Origin: Armatimonadota bacterium
GTDB taxonomy: Bacteria; Armatimonadota; UBA5829
Reading direction: 5' to 3'
Assembly: GCA_012522555.1 (NCBI GenBank)
Contig: JAAYKG010000007.1
Coordinates: forward strand, 1-45,866
DNA length: 45,866 nucleotides
Both the position numbers and the translations under genes were made by a program. Numbering within the stretch: the first letter of the stretch is position 1; every line of letters starts with the position of its first letter. The notes under the pieces are model-generated. The model ran no database searches and was not told the origin of the DNA. It worked only from the letters and a program-made list of their open reading frames with translations. This document shows, one piece after another, positions 25,120 to 32,427 of this stretch.

Positions 25120-25734
25120 CTACTTCGTTTTGGCGCGCGGGCGTTTGCCTTCAGCTTCCGATCGAAGTTTCTGTCGCTGCTCCACAGTGAGCGTCTTGTT
25201 GAATTTATCCCGTGCGTCGGCTCGGATCGCCTTGATTCGCGCATCCTTCTGAGCCGCACTCAGTTTTTTGTCCGCTCGAACAGCTTTGATATCAGCTTTT
25301 TCCTTCTCCCGTATGGCTTTGACCTTCGCTTCTTGCTCAGGTGACAAACCAAGATTCGTGCTCACGTGTTCAGAACGCTCCTCCACTCGCTTTTTGACCA
25401 TCTCATTCCATTTGGTCCGCTGCTCAGGTGTCAGCACGTTCATCACTTTTTCGTGAGTGCTTTTCGCATTCTCCAGGATCCTTTGTCGCTTGACTTCCTG
25501 AGACAGCGACTTGTCGGCCAAAACGGCCTGCCTGTGTGTGCGAGCCTCATTGCGGATTGCATCAATCTTTGCCACCTGTTCGGATGACAATTTCAACTCG
25601 CCTTTGGCTTTGTCAAGCCTATCAGCCAAGTCCACGCCGCTATTGCGCACTTCGGCTGCGCTAACCGCCTGAAGCACCAGCATTGACGCGCCTATAACCA
25701 GCAGCGCCAACAAGAGCAATCTTGTTTTGTGCAT
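25120..25734 (-). CDS. Periplasmic LTXXQ/Spy-like protein (copy 1)
   Basis: This 204-residue protein has a signal peptide (MHKTRLLLLALLVIGASMLVLQAVSA) and is then almost wholly charged helix. It contains repeated L-T/S-x-E-Q motifs (LSSEQVAKI, LTPEQRTKW, LSPEQEAKV, LTVEQRQKL), the mark of the Spy/CpxP/LTXXQ superfamily of periplasmic chaperones and metal-stress sensors. The helical repeats about 30 residues apart suggest internal duplication. GAGG before the ATG supports the start. A paralog lies immediately upstream, but each has its own terminator or hairpin. Confidence 0.8.
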   Translation of the reverse strand: MHKTRLLLLALLVIGASMLVLQAVSAAEVRNSGVDLADRLDKAKGELKLSSEQVAKIDAIRNEARTHRQAVLADKSLSQEVKRQRILENAKSTHEKVMNVLTPEQRTKWNEMVKKRVEERSEHVSTNLGLSPEQEAKVKAIREKEKADIKAVRADKKLSAAQKDARIKAIRADARDKFNKTLTVEQRQKLRSEAEGKRPRAKTK

Positions 25735-25839
25735 CTTGATCCTCTTTTTCTCGAATGCTCAGCATTCTGGTTTTCGCGTTTGTGTCACGTGATAGTAATT
25801 CCCAAATTATCCGCGCCGCTAACAATGCTGCTGAAATAC

Positions 25840-25865
25840 AAAAACCTCTGATAATTTCTCAGAGG
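25840..25865 (-). terminator. Intrinsic terminator after LTXXQ copy 2
   Basis: CCTCTGA (25845-25851) pairs with TCAGAGG (25859-25865), and on the minus strand the stem is followed by TTTTTG. Confidence 0.85.
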
Positions 25866-25935
25866 TCAATGTGCTTTTACGCAGATGGCGGAAGGGTGGC
25901 GGCAAGCTGCCCCAAGCGCGCCACCCCCGGATGGA

Positions 25936-26532
25936 TCACCCTCGATTATTTAACCTTTTCGCTCGGGCGTCGTCGAACTTTCGCTGCTGTTCAATGGTCA
26001 GCAATTCGCGAACGCCGGCGGCTGTAGCCTTGCGGATAGCTTTGATACGAGCCGCCTTTGCTTCTTTTGAAAGAGATGTGTCTAGTCGCACAGTTTGCAG
26101 TTCGGTTTTTTGACTCTTCAAAATCGAGGCGATCCGTGTTTTCTGGTCGGCGGTCAGATCGAGGAATCGCGCCAGCCGGGCCAAGGCCCTTGTTCGGTGA
26201 TGTTTTGCCCAGACCTCGCGCTGCTTGGGAGTCAGTATCCTCCAGATTTTAGCGTGCTTAACCCTGTGAATCGCTGTGATTTTGGCTGTTTTATCATCTG
26301 CGCTGAGCGAGGCGTCGTTCTTAATAGCCTCGATCTGTTTTCTGGAGTCAACCACAACATCTTTGATGCGAGCCTTCTGGTCAGCAGTCAAGTTCAAAGC
26401 TGCTTTGGACGCTTTTGCCTTGACTGATTGGCCGTCAGTTCGCCCCGGTTGTGCGCAAAAAGCAGGCTGCGCAGATAAAACGCAAACTGCAAGCGCACAA
26501 ATCAGCAAAGCTATGATTGGGTGTTTTCGCAT
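25936..26532 (-). CDS. Periplasmic LTXXQ/Spy-like protein (copy 2)
   Basis: This 198-residue paralog has a signal peptide ending AQPAFCA and the same charged-helix pattern with L-T-x-D/E-Q motifs (LTADQKARI, LTPKQREVW, LTADQKTRI, LTIEQQRKF). It resembles its neighbour in order and spacing of motifs (ARIKDVVVDSRKQIEAIKND...DDKTAKITAIHR), so the two come from a gene duplication. AAAGGAGG lies upstream of the ATG. Role is likely periplasmic chaperoning or envelope stress, by family. It is divergent from argH. Confidence 0.8.
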   Translation of the reverse strand: MRKHPIIALLICALAVCVLSAQPAFCAQPGRTDGQSVKAKASKAALNLTADQKARIKDVVVDSRKQIEAIKNDASLSADDKTAKITAIHRVKHAKIWRILTPKQREVWAKHHRTRALARLARFLDLTADQKTRIASILKSQKTELQTVRLDTSLSKEAKAARIKAIRKATAAGVRELLTIEQQRKFDDARAKRLNNRG

Positions 26533-26686
26533 AGCGTGTCCTCCTTTGTCGCGTTGTTGTGAACCCTACACACATTTTGACGCATGCTGTGATGGCTGGT
26601 TACACAGATCATCCACGAAGGCAAAACGAGGCTAAGTGGAGAATACATGGGTATAGGACACAATACGAAAAGATAGGACGATAACT

Positions 26687-28069
26687 GTGGCAAAGAAACT
26701 CTGGGGCGGACGATTTACAAAAGCGACGGACAAAACTGTCGAAGAATTTACTGAGTCGATTTCTTATGATTGCCGCTTAATAGAACACGATATCAGGGGC
26801 AGCATAGCACACGCGACGATGCTTGGGGCTTGCGAAATCATCGACTTGGAAGAATCACACCAGATAGTCAAAGGGTTGACTTCGATTCTCGAAGATTACC
26901 AAGCCGGTCAAATCGAGTTCGACACCAGCGCGGAAGATATTCATATGAACGTCGAGCAGTTGCTCTTCGAGCGCATCGGTGAACCGGCAAAGAAACTACA
27001 TACCGCTCGAAGCCGCAATGACCAGGTCGCTACGGACGTGAAGTTGTATCTTAGAGAAGCGATCGACGACATTCACGATTTGCTTGTAGAATTGCAGCAT
27101 GTGGCCCTCGATCAGGCCGACGCCAACGCAAAAGCGATCCTGCCCGGATATACCCATCTGCAGCACGCACAACCAGTCCTTCTCGGCCATCATCTTATGG
27201 CGTGGTTTTGGATGCTGGATCGAGACCGCGACCGGTTTTTGGATTGCCGAAAGAGACTTAACATCCTTCCTTTAGGTGCGGGCGCGCTGGCGGGGACGAC
27301 TTTTCCGATTGATAGAAAATTTGTTGCGAAAGAATTGGGATTTGATTCCGTCTCGGAAAACAGTCTGGACTCGGTCGCCGACAGGGATTGGGCCTCGGAG
27401 TTTATCTCGGCGTGTGCGATTCTGATGATCCATCTCTCGCGCTTCAGCGAAGAGTTTATTATCTGGAACAGCACGGAGTTCGGGTTTGTGCAGCTCGATG
27501 ATTCGGTGACGACTGGTTCTTCGATAATGCCGCAAAAAAAGAATCCGGATGTCGCGGAGTTGGTGAGGGGTAAAAGTTCGCGGGTAATCGGCGATCTGAT
27601 GTCGATTCTTTCGCTGCAAAAAAGCCTGCCGCTGGCATATAATCGCGACTTGCAGGAAGACAAAGAGCGGCTTTTTGATGCTGTCGATACCGTGCAGATG
27701 TCATTGAAGGTTTTTGGGCTGATGCTGTCGAGCGCCGTGTTTAACACGCGGCGTATGTATGAAGCAGCGGGCCAAGCGTTTTCGACCGCCACCGATCTGG
27801 CTGATGCTCTCGTACGACGTGGGGTGCCGTTCAGAACCGCCCACGAACAAGTGGGAGCGCTTGTGGGGTATTGTGTGGAGATGAGCAAGGAGCTTGGCGA
27901 TTTGACGCTTGACGAGATCAGAAACTTCGCTCCGGATGCGCCGGAGGATGTCGATAAGATGCTCACGGTAGAGGCCAGTGTGGCCGCGCGTAAAGCCACC
28001 GGGGGAACTGCGCTCAGTGAAGTGAAACGGCAGATACGCAAGGCGAGTCGCATTCTGGGCAAACTCTGA
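26687..28069 (+). CDS. argH: Argininosuccinate lyase
   Basis: This 460-residue protein is full length for ArgH. It has MAKKLWGGRFTKATDKTVEEF at the start, the conserved TARSRNDQVATDVKLYLR and GYTHLQHAQPV blocks, and the fumarase/ASL superfamily signature GSSIMPQKKNPD carrying the catalytic Ser. It cleaves argininosuccinate to arginine and fumarate, the last step of arginine synthesis. The start is a GTG at 26687 with AGGA upstream. No other arg gene is adjacent, which suggests scattered arginine genes in this genome. Confidence 0.97.
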   Translation: MAKKLWGGRFTKATDKTVEEFTESISYDCRLIEHDIRGSIAHATMLGACEIIDLEESHQIVKGLTSILEDYQAGQIEFDTSAEDIHMNVEQLLFERIGEPAKKLHTARSRNDQVATDVKLYLREAIDDIHDLLVELQHVALDQADANAKAILPGYTHLQHAQPVLLGHHLMAWFWMLDRDRDRFLDCRKRLNILPLGAGALAGTTFPIDRKFVAKELGFDSVSENSLDSVADRDWASEFISACAILMIHLSRFSEEFIIWNSTEFGFVQLDDSVTTGSSIMPQKKNPDVAELVRGKSSRVIGDLMSILSLQKSLPLAYNRDLQEDKERLFDAVDTVQMSLKVFGLMLSSAVFNTRRMYEAAGQAFSTATDLADALVRRGVPFRTAHEQVGALVGYCVEMSKELGDLTLDEIRNFAPDAPEDVDKMLTVEASVAARKATGGTALSEVKRQIRKASRILGKL

Positions 28070-28134
28070 AATAGCATTTGCATAGAACCCAAACCTGCCG
28101 ATATGTGTAATATGTTAGCGATTGGAGGCTCGTT

Positions 28135-28908
28135 ATGAGACGTTTATCAATACCTGTACTGATAGGCTTGCTCGGATTATTCGCCGCGCCGGCGCATTGC
28201 GTTGAAGCGCCCGCGCAGCCGACATATATACCAATGGCGGAAAGGCCCGCGGTTGCGGTGGTTTCGCTTGATGATGGGGCGATCATACGAGAAGCGTGGT
28301 GGGGAACCAACTGGAAGGTCGGCAGCGGTCTTTCGGACATTCTGACCACATCCATGCTCGAAAAGAACAGGTTTCGAGTTATGGAACGCAGCCTGCTCGA
28401 TAAAGCAATCGCCGAGCAGGATCTTGGCGCATCCTCGCGCGTAGATCAGCGAACGGCGGTCAAAGTCGGTAGGATAATCGGCGCGGACTACCTGATAATG
28501 GGCAAAGTGACACAGTTCGCCTGGACAACCCGTAACACGGGAGGGCTTGGAGGATGGATCGGCGGATTGGCGGGTGTTAGGACCTCAAACACTAAAGCGA
28601 ATGTTGCAGTAGATATTCGTATTGTCGATGCGGAAACCGCTGAGATTCTCGCAAGCTTCACAGGCAAAGGGGAGGATACCCGCGGCAATGTCCAGCTTAC
28701 AGCCGGCGGGCGCAGCGTATTTGGTAACATCGAGTTTGGCAGCGTCGATTTTATGAACACCATCCTTGGCGTCGCCTCAAAAAAATCCATCGACAATTGG
28801 ATATGCAATTTCTGCGAGGCGATAGATGCAAAAAAATCTTGCTCACTCCAAAAAACCGCATCCCAGTCCGGCCGGATGGGGTTGTGCTCAATAATGACGG
28901 CTCGGTAA
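28135..28908 (+). CDS. CsgG-like secreted protein, N-terminal part (frame 0)
   Basis: After a signal peptide (MRRLSIPVLIGLLGLFAAPAHC), this part has the CsgG-family pattern: VAVVSLDDGA, SDILTTSMLEKNRFRVMERSLLDKAIAEQDLG, KVGRIIGADYLIMGKVTQF and ADTAEILASF-like strands. CsgG-family proteins form outer-membrane channels for curli or act in related surface assemblies. Frame 0 runs on after residue 234 into a low-quality tail that ends at 28908, while the family's C-terminal part continues in the -1 frame from the A7 run at 28830-28836. The join would give a 341-residue protein. GGAGG lies before the ATG. Confidence 0.75.
   Translation: MRRLSIPVLIGLLGLFAAPAHCVEAPAQPTYIPMAERPAVAVVSLDDGAIIREAWWGTNWKVGSGLSDILTTSMLEKNRFRVMERSLLDKAIAEQDLGASSRVDQRTAVKVGRIIGADYLIMGKVTQFAWTTRNTGGLGGWIGGLAGVRTSNTKANVAVDIRIVDAETAEILASFTGKGEDTRGNVQLTAGGRSVFGNIEFGSVDFMNTILGVASKKSIDNWICNFCEAIDAKKSCSLQKTASQSGRMGLCSIMTAR
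28830..28836 (+). other. A_AAA_AAA heptamer, candidate -1 frameshift site
   Basis: The bases GCA AAA AAA in frame 0 match the X_XXY_YYZ form of a slippery heptamer. A -1 slip here joins AIDAKK to ILLTPKNRIPVRPDG, which reads as one protein. A second in-phase A7 lies at 28779-28785; slipping there would read IHRQLDMQFLRGDRCKK, which looks less natural. An A7 run is also a common place for a sequencing indel. Confidence 0.55.
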
Positions 28909-29159
28909 TCATAGCAAATATCGGTACGGAAAAAGGATACCTGCCGAATGATAAAGTCGAGATCCACAAAAAAGGCAAGGTGCTGAGAGACCCGGACACC
29001 GGAGAGATACTACGGGTGATGACCGAACTTATCGCCACAGGAACGATTACAAAAATAGAGGAAAAGACCGCCGAAATCTCTTTTGTTGTCGTCGAGGGAG
29101 GGAGCGTTCCGAAAGATGGTGATGCGGTGAAATTTGTTGAGGCCGCTAAAGCGCCTTAG
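28836..29159 (+). CDS. CsgG-like protein, C-terminal part (-1 frame)
   Basis: Read in the -1 frame after the A7 run, this gives about 107 residues: GVVLNNDGSVIIANIGTEKGYLPNDKVEIH and then VLRDPDTGEIL, a small beta-barrel module often placed after CsgG domains. It ends at TAG 29157-29159, five bases before the convergent HpnJ gene. The track shows it from 28797 with an internal ATG, which lacks a ribosome binding site. It is best read as part of the gene at 28135, not as a gene of its own. Confidence 0.7.
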   Translation: MLLTPKNRIPVRPDGVVLNNDGSVIIANIGTEKGYLPNDKVEIHKKGKVLRDPDTGEILRVMTELIATGTITKIEEKTAEISFVVVEGGSVPKDGDAVKFVEAAKAP

Positions 29160-29163
29160 TTGC

Positions 29164-30573
29164 CTAAAGTCGTCTAGTCCGCAGATACTGCATAAACTCT
29201 TTGCCCTCACGAAAACGCCGTTGGCGTTCGTGAGAATCTCGCATCATCTTGCGACCAATGCGATACAATACTCGCGCTCGCATATAGAACTGGCGGTAAA
29301 ACCGATCGATACTTGCGTTGATGTCGGCTGAAGAAAGCCCCGGATAGTTGAGTACACACTCTTGAATACCCTTCGCGTTGAGCAGATCGTTTTGAGACAA
29401 CCAGTTGTTTGCCAGCGCCTGCTCGTAGAACCTCGTCCCCGGATATGGCGCGGCGATTGAGACCTGGATCATATCCGGGTCGATCTCGCAGGCGTATTGA
29501 ATGGTTTGTTGTATCGTTTGCTGGGTCTCGCCGGGCAAGCCGAGGATAAAGCATCCATGCACATCTATGCCGAGGTCTTTGCAGTCGCGAGTGAACTTGC
29601 GAGCCATCTGGGTGGTGACGCCTTTGCGAATATTACGCAAAATTATGTCGGAACCGGATTCATATCCGACCACCAATATCCTAAGCCCGCATTCCTTTAG
29701 TATTTTCAGAGTCTCATAAGGGACATCGGCGGCGGCGTTAGCGGCCCAGGTGATGCCCAGAGGTTTGAGGCTGTGGGCGATTTCCTCCGCGCGAGGGAGA
29801 TTGGCGGTGAATGTGTCGTCGTTGATAAAGAACTCTTTGACCTGTGGAAAGTAGTCTATAGCCTGGGCGAATTCCCGATAGACCGAATCTGAGCTGCGCG
29901 TTCGAAACCTGTGGCTGGATACTGTCTGAGGCCACAAACAAAAGGTGCAATAATGCGTGCATCCCCTGCCGGTATACAAAGACAGATACGGATGCAGCAG
30001 ATAGCCGTTGTAGTAGTTGTCTATGGTCAAATCGCGTTTGTAGACGTCCAGCACACTGGGCAGCGCATCCAGATCTTGAATCAGATCCGGAAGCTGGTTG
30101 TGGCGGATAGTATCGCCGTCTCGCCAGCTTATTCCCTTCACCTCAGCGAACTTTTTGCCCATTGCGATGTCTCTTACGGCATAATCAAACTCTTTGCGCA
30201 CAACGAAATCCAACACACGCGCATTTTGCAGAGACTCTTCCGGCAGCGCCGTGACGTGCGGACCGACGAATCCGATTTTCATCGATGGCTTGTGCTGCTT
30301 GATGAGTTCGGCGATTTGAACATCACCGGCAAAAGACGGTGTGCTGGTATAAAGAATCGTCAGCTCGAAATCCTCGCTGATGCGCGCCACATCTTCGAAA
30401 CTCAGATTATCGGGTGGCGCATCGACAAGCCTGCTGTCTTCAACCAGCGCAGCAGCCTGCGCCAGCCAATCAGGATACCAGAACGATCGGATCTCTCGAC
30501 GGGCCTGATAACGAGCGCCCGCGCCCCCATCAAACCCATGAAACGATGGTGGATTGAGAAACAGGGTCTTCAT
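29164..30573 (-). CDS. hpnJ: Hopanoid-associated radical SAM protein HpnJ
   Basis: The track starts at 30819; the ATG at 30573 begins MKTLFLNPPSFHGFDGGAGARYQARREIRSFWYP, which is the typical HpnJ N-terminus, and gives 469 residues. A B12-binding-like domain (residues about 60-160) is followed by the radical SAM cluster motif CTHYCTFC. HpnJ acts in the making of the cyclitol ether head group of composite bacteriohopanepolyols. GGAAGAA lies upstream of the start. No other hopanoid gene is nearby, so this gene stands outside the usual hpn cluster, if one exists. Confidence 0.88.
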   Translation of the reverse strand: MKTLFLNPPSFHGFDGGAGARYQARREIRSFWYPDWLAQAAALVEDSRLVDAPPDNLSFEDVARISEDFELTILYTSTPSFAGDVQIAELIKQHKPSMKIGFVGPHVTALPEESLQNARVLDFVVRKEFDYAVRDIAMGKKFAEVKGISWRDGDTIRHNQLPDLIQDLDALPSVLDVYKRDLTIDNYYNGYLLHPYLSLYTGRGCTHYCTFCLWPQTVSSHRFRTRSSDSVYREFAQAIDYFPQVKEFFINDDTFTANLPRAEEIAHSLKPLGITWAANAAADVPYETLKILKECGLRILVVGYESGSDIILRNIRKGVTTQMARKFTRDCKDLGIDVHGCFILGLPGETQQTIQQTIQYACEIDPDMIQVSIAAPYPGTRFYEQALANNWLSQNDLLNAKGIQECVLNYPGLSSADINASIDRFYRQFYMRARVLYRIGRKMMRDSHERQRRFREGKEFMQYLRTRRL

Positions 30574-30675
30574 AGCGCACTTCTTCCCGTCCGCGCAGTG
30601 TTTCAAACGGGCTTCGACTGGCTCCGGAACCGGGGTATAATGAGAATTACCCGACATTAGACAGTGAGGATAAAA

Positions 30676-31218
30676 TTGCCGACCATATGGACAATCGGGC
30701 ACTCGACAAGAAGCTTTGAGGAGTTGGTCGAAGTGTTGAAACACTACGGCATCGAGGCAGTGGTGGACATTCGCACCGTGCCGCGTTCTCGTAAGAACCC
30801 GCAGTTTAACCGCGACCAACTGGAGACCAGATTGCCGGATTCGGGGATCGAATATATTTATGCAAAAGATTTGGGAGGTCTGCGTAAACCCGTTAAAGAT
30901 TCGCCGAATTCAGCCTGGCACAACGATAGCTTTCGCGGGTTTGCCGATTATATGCAAACAGACAAGTTTCTGGCTGCGCTTGGCCGGTTGATCGAGCAAG
31001 CGTCAGCAAAGCGCACAGTGTTAATGTGCGCCGAGATATTGCCGTGGCGATGTCACCGTTCGCTTATAGCAGATGCTCTCCTACCCAGCGGCTTCGAGAT
31101 CGTTGAGATATTCGACGCGGAGAAGTCGCAGCCTCACAAAATGACCAGCTTCGCGGTTGTTGACGATGGAAGGGTGACCTATCCCGTCACAGGCCTTGGC
31201 CGCAGCGATGCCGACTGA
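30676..31218 (+). CDS. DUF488 family protein
   Basis: The TTG at 30676 has GAGG six bases upstream; the GTG at 30664 is the alternative. The product has TIWTIGHSTRSFEELVEVL at the start, VVDIRTVPRSRKNPQFN in the middle and LMCAEILPWRCHRSLIADAL near the end, the three signature blocks of DUF488. Members are small soluble proteins of unknown role, and the Cys-containing LMCAE..CHR block is likely its active or metal site. It is divergent from hpnJ and its last 40 bases overlap the convergent glutaredoxin gene. Confidence 0.9.
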   Translation: MPTIWTIGHSTRSFEELVEVLKHYGIEAVVDIRTVPRSRKNPQFNRDQLETRLPDSGIEYIYAKDLGGLRKPVKDSPNSAWHNDSFRGFADYMQTDKFLAALGRLIEQASAKRTVLMCAEILPWRCHRSLIADALLPSGFEIVEIFDAEKSQPHKMTSFAVVDDGRVTYPVTGLGRSDAD

Positions 31219-31451
31219 GAATATTGCTCCTCGAGATAGGCGATGATAGCGTCGTCATCGTCGGCGATCACTCGGCCATCCTCAGTAATCAACGTCGGCA
31301 CACCCGCCTGTCCCGAAACCTCCAGCAGTTCTTTACGATCTGCTTTGGCTCGCGGCACGTTCGCGATGATATAGGTGATCCCCAGTTCGGTCATCTTGGA
31401 TCGAACTCTGGCACAATATCCACACCATTCAGCTTGATATAGTTTAAGCAT
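31179..31451 (-). CDS. Glutaredoxin-like protein
   Basis: This 90-residue protein has the redox motif CGYC (EWCGYCARV) near the N-terminus and the GVPTLITEDG cis-Pro block, typical of glutaredoxins and NrdH-like proteins. It has no signal peptide, so it works in the cytoplasm, reducing disulfides or moving thiol equivalents. It lies 23 bases after the KamA-family gene in the same direction and probably belongs to the same operon. Its 3' end overlaps the convergent DUF488 gene by 40 bases. Confidence 0.85.
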   Translation of the reverse strand: MLKLYQAEWCGYCARVRSKMTELGITYIIANVPRAKADRKELLEVSGQAGVPTLITEDGRVIADDDDAIIAYLEEQYSQSASLRPRPVTG

Positions 31452-31474
31452 GCAGCCTCCTTCGAGGGTTGGAT

Positions 31475-32401
31475 TTATTTCGTGTCATGTTTTTTGCCCT
31501 CAAAATCCGTATAAACCGAGGTATTCGTGTCCCAGAACTCCAGCGGCACAGGAATCTTTCCGCTGCCGTCCGGCGCGTCTATCACATAAGTCGGGAACGC
31601 AAGCCCGCTCAGGCTTCGTCGCAGTTCGCTCACTATCCTGCGCTCCTTATCGAGGTCAACTCGGAAATGAGCAGCGCCGGGAATGGGGTCGCAGCGGTAT
31701 ATATAGTACGGGCGCACGCCTATTTCAACCAGTCCGGTGAACAAATCATGCAGGGTCTGGAAATCGTCGTTTACCCCACTCAAAAAAACCGTCTGTGAAT
31801 ATAAGATCGCCTCAGCGCACCTCAAACCCTTTATCGCACCGATTGTCGGCTTTGTGATCTCCGAGGGGTGCTCGAAATGTATGCCGACATAAACAGGCTG
31901 CTCGACGCGCCTGATGGCTTGCAGTTTATTGCTGTTCACCAGAGCCGGATCGGTCACTGGGGCGCGAGTGCCTATGCGAATCACTTTCACCGAGCTTACC
32001 GCCGATATCTCGTCGAGAGCGTAGTCGAACAGGCGATCTTCGACAATAAACGGATCCCCTCCGGAAAGAATCACTTCCCGCACCTCGGGATGCTGTCGCA
32101 GATATCGAACCCACTCGTCTATGTGGCTGAAGTCTATTCGCCCGCTCTCCAGATCGGAGACCAACCTGCGGCGCGTACAAAACCGGCAATAAGAGGCGCA
32201 TTCGGCGGTCATAAGGCACAGCACGCGGTTGCCGTATTTGTTTATCATCCCCGGCACGACCTCGTGCTGCTGTTCCTGAAGTGGGTCCAGGTTGCCGGTC
32301 TCCCCCTCAAGCAACTCTTGTTCCGATATTTCAAACTGCCGTTTGATCGCTCTTTCGCAGACCATCAAGCCTTGGGTATGTTCTGAAATCCTGTGTTGCA
32401 T
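31475..32401 (-). CDS. KamA-family radical SAM aminomutase (short form)
   Basis: This 308-residue protein carries the radical SAM motif CASYCRFCTRRR (Cys 68, 72, 75), the PLP/lysine-binding block APDGSGKIPVP and PYYIYRCDPIPGAAHFR, which holds the Asp that binds the substrate amine in lysine 2,3-aminomutase. KamA enzymes move an amino group between carbons 2 and 3; EpmB acts on lysine for EF-P. At 308 residues it is shorter than KamA (about 416) and EpmB (about 340), mainly before the cluster motif. An in-frame TAG seven codons upstream rules out a longer N-terminus. Substrate is uncertain. Confidence 0.85.
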   Translation of the reverse strand: MQHRISEHTQGLMVCERAIKRQFEISEQELLEGETGNLDPLQEQQHEVVPGMINKYGNRVLCLMTAECASYCRFCTRRRLVSDLESGRIDFSHIDEWVRYLRQHPEVREVILSGGDPFIVEDRLFDYALDEISAVSSVKVIRIGTRAPVTDPALVNSNKLQAIRRVEQPVYVGIHFEHPSEITKPTIGAIKGLRCAEAILYSQTVFLSGVNDDFQTLHDLFTGLVEIGVRPYYIYRCDPIPGAAHFRVDLDKERRIVSELRRSLSGLAFPTYVIDAPDGSGKIPVPLEFWDTNTSVYTDFEGKKHDTK

Positions 32402-32427
32402 TATTCCAACTGAGCCTGACTACGCGC

